Part shown: one piece after another, positions 60,182-64,000 of the stretch
Position numbering within the stretch: position 1 is the first letter of the stretch
Layout of the letters: each line of letters opens with the position of its first letter
Assembly: GCF_954871325.1 (NCBI RefSeq)
Contig: NC_088775.1
Location: forward strand, 10,207,561-10,271,560
Direction of reading: 5' to 3'
From: Gordionus sp. m RMFG-2023
Lineage: Eukaryota; Nematomorpha; Gordioida; Chordodea; Parachordodidae
Length of the DNA: 64,000 bases
Translations under genes and position numbers: made by a program
Notes under the pieces: model-generated
Told to the model about the DNA's origin: nothing
Database searches by the model: none
Seen by the model: only the letters and a program-made list of their open reading frames with translations

Positions 60182-62701
60182 TTAATTTCTTTGTTCAGCT
60201 TTGTGTTTGGGGGGTTTAAAAGTTTTAATAACTTTTTTCTTCTTTTTTTCGTTGTTTATACCGCTATTGGCGAATACGGTATAACAATTACCCATCATGA
60301 TGTTATCGTTGGAAGTTGTACTTTTTGGTGAGTTGATTTTCTTGGCAGAGGCGCTTGACGACGAAGTATTCGGATTAGATTCGTCATCCAAGTGATCGCC
60401 TAATTTCCTTTTAAATTTCAGCCATGAGTCTATTCTAATCTCACGTGTATCCTACGAGGGGATTATAAAGATATTATTTTTTTGTCGATAATTAAATTGT
60501 AAAATATGGTATATTACATTATGATGATAATTCTAAAGCAAGGTTACAGATCTCATGAATTAGCCGTGGATTTTATATCTCGTGTGCTGACTCCAAAGGT
60601 CACCAATTTTGGTTAGTGTTGTTAAACGGCTCATTTTGAGCCGATTTTTAAAAACGGCTAATTCAATATTTTATTAAGAAAAATATTCTGCAAGCCTGAA
60701 GATTTTGCTCATAGAAAGAACAAATGTATAGACATATATAGTCGAAATCTCGAAGCTTAGGCAATATTTTCCTGGCTATAATGTTGAGTTAGCCGTTTTT
60801 AAAAATCGGCTCAAAACGAGCCGTTTAACAACACTAATTTTGGTTGGTCTCACTACATTATAATTTAATAGCGCACAAAAATTATCCATAAGACAATTTA
60901 AATAAGAAAAATTTGTTATAAACATAAATAGCATGCTTCCTGCATATTAAAAACAAGCCTCTCAAGAGTATTTATAAATTAAATTAATGCAACTCCTTGT
61001 TTTCTTTTTTTTACTTTATTGGATAATACGACAATTTCTAATGACAATAAAAGGCACAATAGTTCAAAATAGAATAATATAATAATTAAAAATAATGTTC
61101 GCTTTTTCCCTTCTTTTATACGATTCTTTTTTTCATCTGATCATACATAGTATTCTTCCTCCTCCCACATATCCTCCAATTCAGCATCAGTAACGACAAA
61201 ATCAAGACAATTTCCCAATTCTCCTTCAAAAAATCTGGTCCAATCGCTTCCAATAAAACCTTCTGACTAGTATCAAATTCTAGTAGTTCTAGCTCCAAAC
61301 CAGTTGGCGTCGTCTATTATTAGGTGGCTCGATTCTCTCTCTCCACCACCTTCATTACTGTTCATACCTGGGCCACTTAAGCTATCTGCCTGGCCATTCG
61401 CCTCCCGCGCTCCTTCGATCCTACCAAGTTGGTTCACTCCGATGGCCGCCAATCTCTGCTCTAGGCATGGGTCGGACAAATCTAATCGGCGTCTCCATTG
61501 GCATTAATATCTACTTCATAATCTTTGAGACATCCCACACAAGAAGCTGCTGAAATTACCCTAATTTTTGCACTTCTTCTTGCACCTTTTACCCATTTCC
61601 ACATAATTATTTTGCAAATCAGGTTTTTTAGACAAATCTTGCTTTTATTCTTCAACCCCCATTTAATTCAACCGATGGGCGAGCGATGCTGATGCTTCCG
61701 ATGTCATCAAAGGGGATATATACGGCATAGATGTCCACTTGAGGAGGCAAATGAAGGAAAGCGAGTGAAGACGCCTATTAGATTTATAACCGCGTTCCGA
61801 CCCAGGCAGGTAGCGGAAGTTGGTGGCTATCGAAATGAACCAACCCCGCAGGGTGGAAGGAGCACGTCGGAGACGAGTGGCCAGATAGTTAAGAGAGGAA
61901 GTGGCTCAGGTATGACCTGTGATTAATGTGGCGGAGAAAGAATCGAGCCACCCAGGTAATAGATGACGACTGAAACAGTCCGACGCCAGCTGGTTAGGGT
62001 CTGGAGTCACCAGAATTTGTACTAGTCAGGAGTTTTCATAGAAAGAAATTGGACCAGAAACTCTTGAAAAAGAGTTGGGGGATTGGCTAGATTTGTTTAC
62101 TGATGCTAAACTGGAGGATTTGTGGGGGAGGAATACGATATATGATCAAAATATTTAAAAAAGAAAAGAGAAAGGGGAAAAAGAAACTTAAATATTTTTA
62201 ATTATTATATTATTCATTACCTTTCAATTTTATTGTCATTAGAAATTGTCAAATTATCCAATAAAGTTAAAAAAAAGAAAACAAAGAGTTGTATATTTTT
62301 AATTCGATATATATATATATATTATAAATATCCTGGAGAGGATTGTTTTTAATACTCCAATTCTTTGTATTTTTTTCAATATGAATATATTTAATTTAAA
62401 AAAATTGCAGGTGATGGAGTTAGGAAAAATTCTAAAGTATAAAAAAAATAAAAATTTGGAAAAATATATTGATTGAATTCAAAAAATTTCCACCATGGAT
62501 TGTCCATTTTAAAATATCACCGTTTTACTGCATAGAGGGAGTATAATTAATAATTTAGTTGTGTTAGGGTCAGGAAATAAAAACTAATTTATAAATAAAT
62601 AATTAAAAATAATGTCATGGTTTACCTCAAAATTCTTATTCCATTCTATATCAAATTGTTTCTTTTCTTCTTCAGATAATTCCAGTTCCCTTTGCCTTTT
62701 T
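60182..62701 (-). CDS. dnajc8: DNAJC8-like splicing co-chaperone, 3' exons
   Basis: Two exons on the minus strand, 62701-62626 and 60451-60182, join in phase at a Glu/Asp boundary. The first encodes KRQRELELSEEEKKQF and EWNKNFE. The second encodes DTREIRIDSWLKFKRKL, a Ser/Asn-rich insert of about 40 residues, then KKKKKVIKTFKPPKHKAEQR and a TAA stop. This matches the C-terminus of DNAJC8 (human: EWQKNFE, RVDSWRNFQ, then KEKKNRTFLRPPKVKMEQRE), a nuclear J-protein linked to the spliceosome. The J domain lies upstream, beyond the window or unseen. The Ser/Asn insert is absent in the human protein. The intron holds a palindromic miniature element and a GC-rich inverted duplication. Confidence 0.8.
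60615..60835. mobile_element. Palindromic 221-bp element, best copy
   Basis: Runs from AGTGTTGTTAAACGGCTCA to the inverse ending CAACACT. An exact duplication, AATTTTGGTT, flanks it (60605-60614 and 60836-60845). The arms pair over nearly the whole length. It lies in the DNAJC8-like gene's intron. This copy defines the ends and the 9-10-bp duplication of the family. Confidence 0.9.
61000..61490 (-). repeat. GC-rich inverted duplication, left arm
   Basis: Read on the minus strand, this arm matches 61770-62290 on the plus strand over about 490 bases, with many differences. It contains a GC-rich, coding-looking part (GGTGGTGGAGAGAGAGAATC and GAATTGGAGGATATGTGGGA). It ends in AATAAAGT followed by A-rich sequence, like a transcript 3' end. 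A C-terminal reading (TDAELEDMWEEEEYYV then stop) has a related form in the other arm, offset by frame changes. Confidence 0.65.
61770..62290 (+). repeat. GC-rich inverted duplication, right arm
   Basis: The mirror copy of 61000-61490. It encodes IGPETLEKELGDWLDLFTDA and KLEDLWGRNTIYDQNI before a stop, then runs to AATAAAGT. The two arms diverge outwards from a spacer of about 280 bases, so both 3' ends point away from the centre. I do not recognise the protein; a gene-derived retrocopy or a transposon 3' end are both possible. Confidence 0.65.
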
Positions 62702-63412
62702 CTGAATTTGATAAATATGAAGTATATTATTATAGTACCAATACAATTATAAAATTATTATAAAGGAAAATTATACAATAGGACAAAACTTAAATAGTGT
62801 TAAATTGATTCAACCCAAATCCATTCGTAAGAAGAAAAGGCTAGTCATTCATTAGTCATTTATTTAAAATTCAAAAATTGTAACATTAAATTTTATTTAA
62901 CAAATTATCGTGTTGCAAAATATATTTTTATAGGGTATGACTAAATACTGAATTGCTAAAATGAATTGCTAAAAAGCAATTAATCATAATCAATCAAAAT
63001 TTTATTATGTATATTTTATTTAATGAAAATTTTTAAAACTTTTTTTAAAATATACTTAAATTATTTTTTTATTAAATGAAGGATACTAATTAAATATCAT
63101 ATAATATATAATTTTATTTTGAGTTAATATTATTATAAAAGAAATATTTTCATAGCTTATTAATACATAAATAAATTTTTTTCAATTTTAAAAATTAACA
63201 AATATATATCCGTAAGTGGGCGTTATATGCGTAAATATGTAAGTATCATTTTAGGAAACCGGAATGATGATTAGATAGCGCTTTTTTTATATTTGGGTAT
63301 ATATACATATGAAAAACCTAAAAATTAAAAAAAAAATTTAGATTTCTTTGATGTTTAATCTATGAGTAGGTTTAGAATAGTAAAATAATGGAAATATTCT
63401 AAGGTAAATATT

Positions 63413-64000
63413 GCTGGCGTTATTTATCAAAATCTCTTAATTTTTGTTTTATATGTGTATATTTACGTGCTAAGCATTATCCTAAAAAATTTTTTGAAAA
63501 TAATTTGATTTGACCGATTGCCGAGCTTAAAACCGACCATTTACTAAATATTCGATTGACCAAATTTACTAGTAATACAATTTGAAAAATGTTGATTTTC
63601 GTTTTATGTATCTATAAATACGTGTAAAACATAATCCCAAAAAATATTTTTAAAATATCGCTATTTGGCGGATAACCGACTCGTAGCCCACCCAATGACT
63701 AAATAATGAATTGCTGGCGTTTTAAATCAAAATATCTTAATTTTTGTTTTATATGTGTATATTTACGTGCTAAGCATTATCCTAAAAATTTTTTGAAAAT
63801 AATTTGATTTGACCGATTGCCGAGCTTAAAACCGACCATTTACTAAATATTCGATTGACCAAATTTACTAGTAATACAATTTGAAAAATGTTGATTTTCG
63901 TTTTATATATCTATAAATACGTATAAAACATAATCCCAAAAAATATTTTTAAAATATCACTATTTGGCGGATAACCGACTCGTAGCCCACCCAATGACTA
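63413..64000. repeat. 300-bp-period satellite, built of two related halves
   Basis: GCTGGCGTT recurs at 63413 and 63713, and the following 290 bases are almost identical. The array runs out of the window. Each 300-base unit has two diverged ~150-base halves: TTTTTGTTTTATATGTGTATA...GATTGCCGAGCTTAAAACCGACC and TTTTCGTTTTATGTATCTATA...GATAACCGACTCGTAGCCCACC. This is a dimeric higher-order arrangement. Confidence 0.85.

Noticed and set aside
1-64000. CRISPR array, operon or bacterial-type gene cluster
   Set aside because: No regularly spaced short direct repeats with unique spacers; genes are intron-split, as in animals.

Overview
The window is strongly AT-rich, intron-bearing animal DNA. Four host genes can be read through splice sites: a tyrosine decarboxylase (tyramine/octopamine synthesis), a rhabdomeric-type opsin, a DNAJC8-like splicing co-chaperone and a small THAP zinc-finger protein. 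Tyrosine decarboxylase plus an r-opsin point to a protostome invertebrate; I cannot name the species. Most of the remaining sequence is transposon-derived: hAT elements and hAT-type miniature elements, palindromic miniature elements, a large foldback element, a LINE, and fossil LTR-type elements.

Layout. 1-9 kb (minus strand): blocks of a gypsy-type integrase with splice-like borders. A nest of elements lies between them: a decayed hAT element that was itself entered by a fossil gypsy-type LTR element in head-to-head form. 9.9-12.6 kb (minus): an intact three-exon THAP gene and, just upstream, a broken paralogous exon of identical length. 13.2-16.4 kb: a hAT-like element inserted into a relative of itself. 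17.2-19.0 kb: a short non-coding LTR-type element. 19.1-22.9 kb: a foldback element built from ~300-bp subrepeats, some with a perfect TGACGTCA site. 25.8-37.0 kb (minus): the opsin gene, with four exons found and the exon for the second membrane helix not found. 38.1-40.9 kb (plus): a decayed LINE. 41.3-41.9 kb: gypsy-type integrase remains. 42-51 kb: mostly repeats and a few short coding-looking pieces I do not recognise. 51.3-57.6 kb (plus): the tyrosine decarboxylase gene, whose 14 coding exons close into one 820-codon frame. 60.2-62.7 kb and beyond (minus): the 3' half of the DNAJC8-like gene, with a GC-rich inverted duplication in its intron. 63.4-64 kb: a satellite with a 300-bp period made of two related ~150-bp halves, running out of the window.

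Two miniature repeat families recur. One is a ~221-bp near-perfect palindrome (ends AGTGTTGTTAAACGGCTC) present in about ten copies, including introns of the THAP, decarboxylase and DNAJC8-like genes. The other has ends like TAGAGATCTGCA, GC-rich internal repeats and exact 8-bp target duplications in several copies. The host genes look functionally unrelated; they share only this repeat background.
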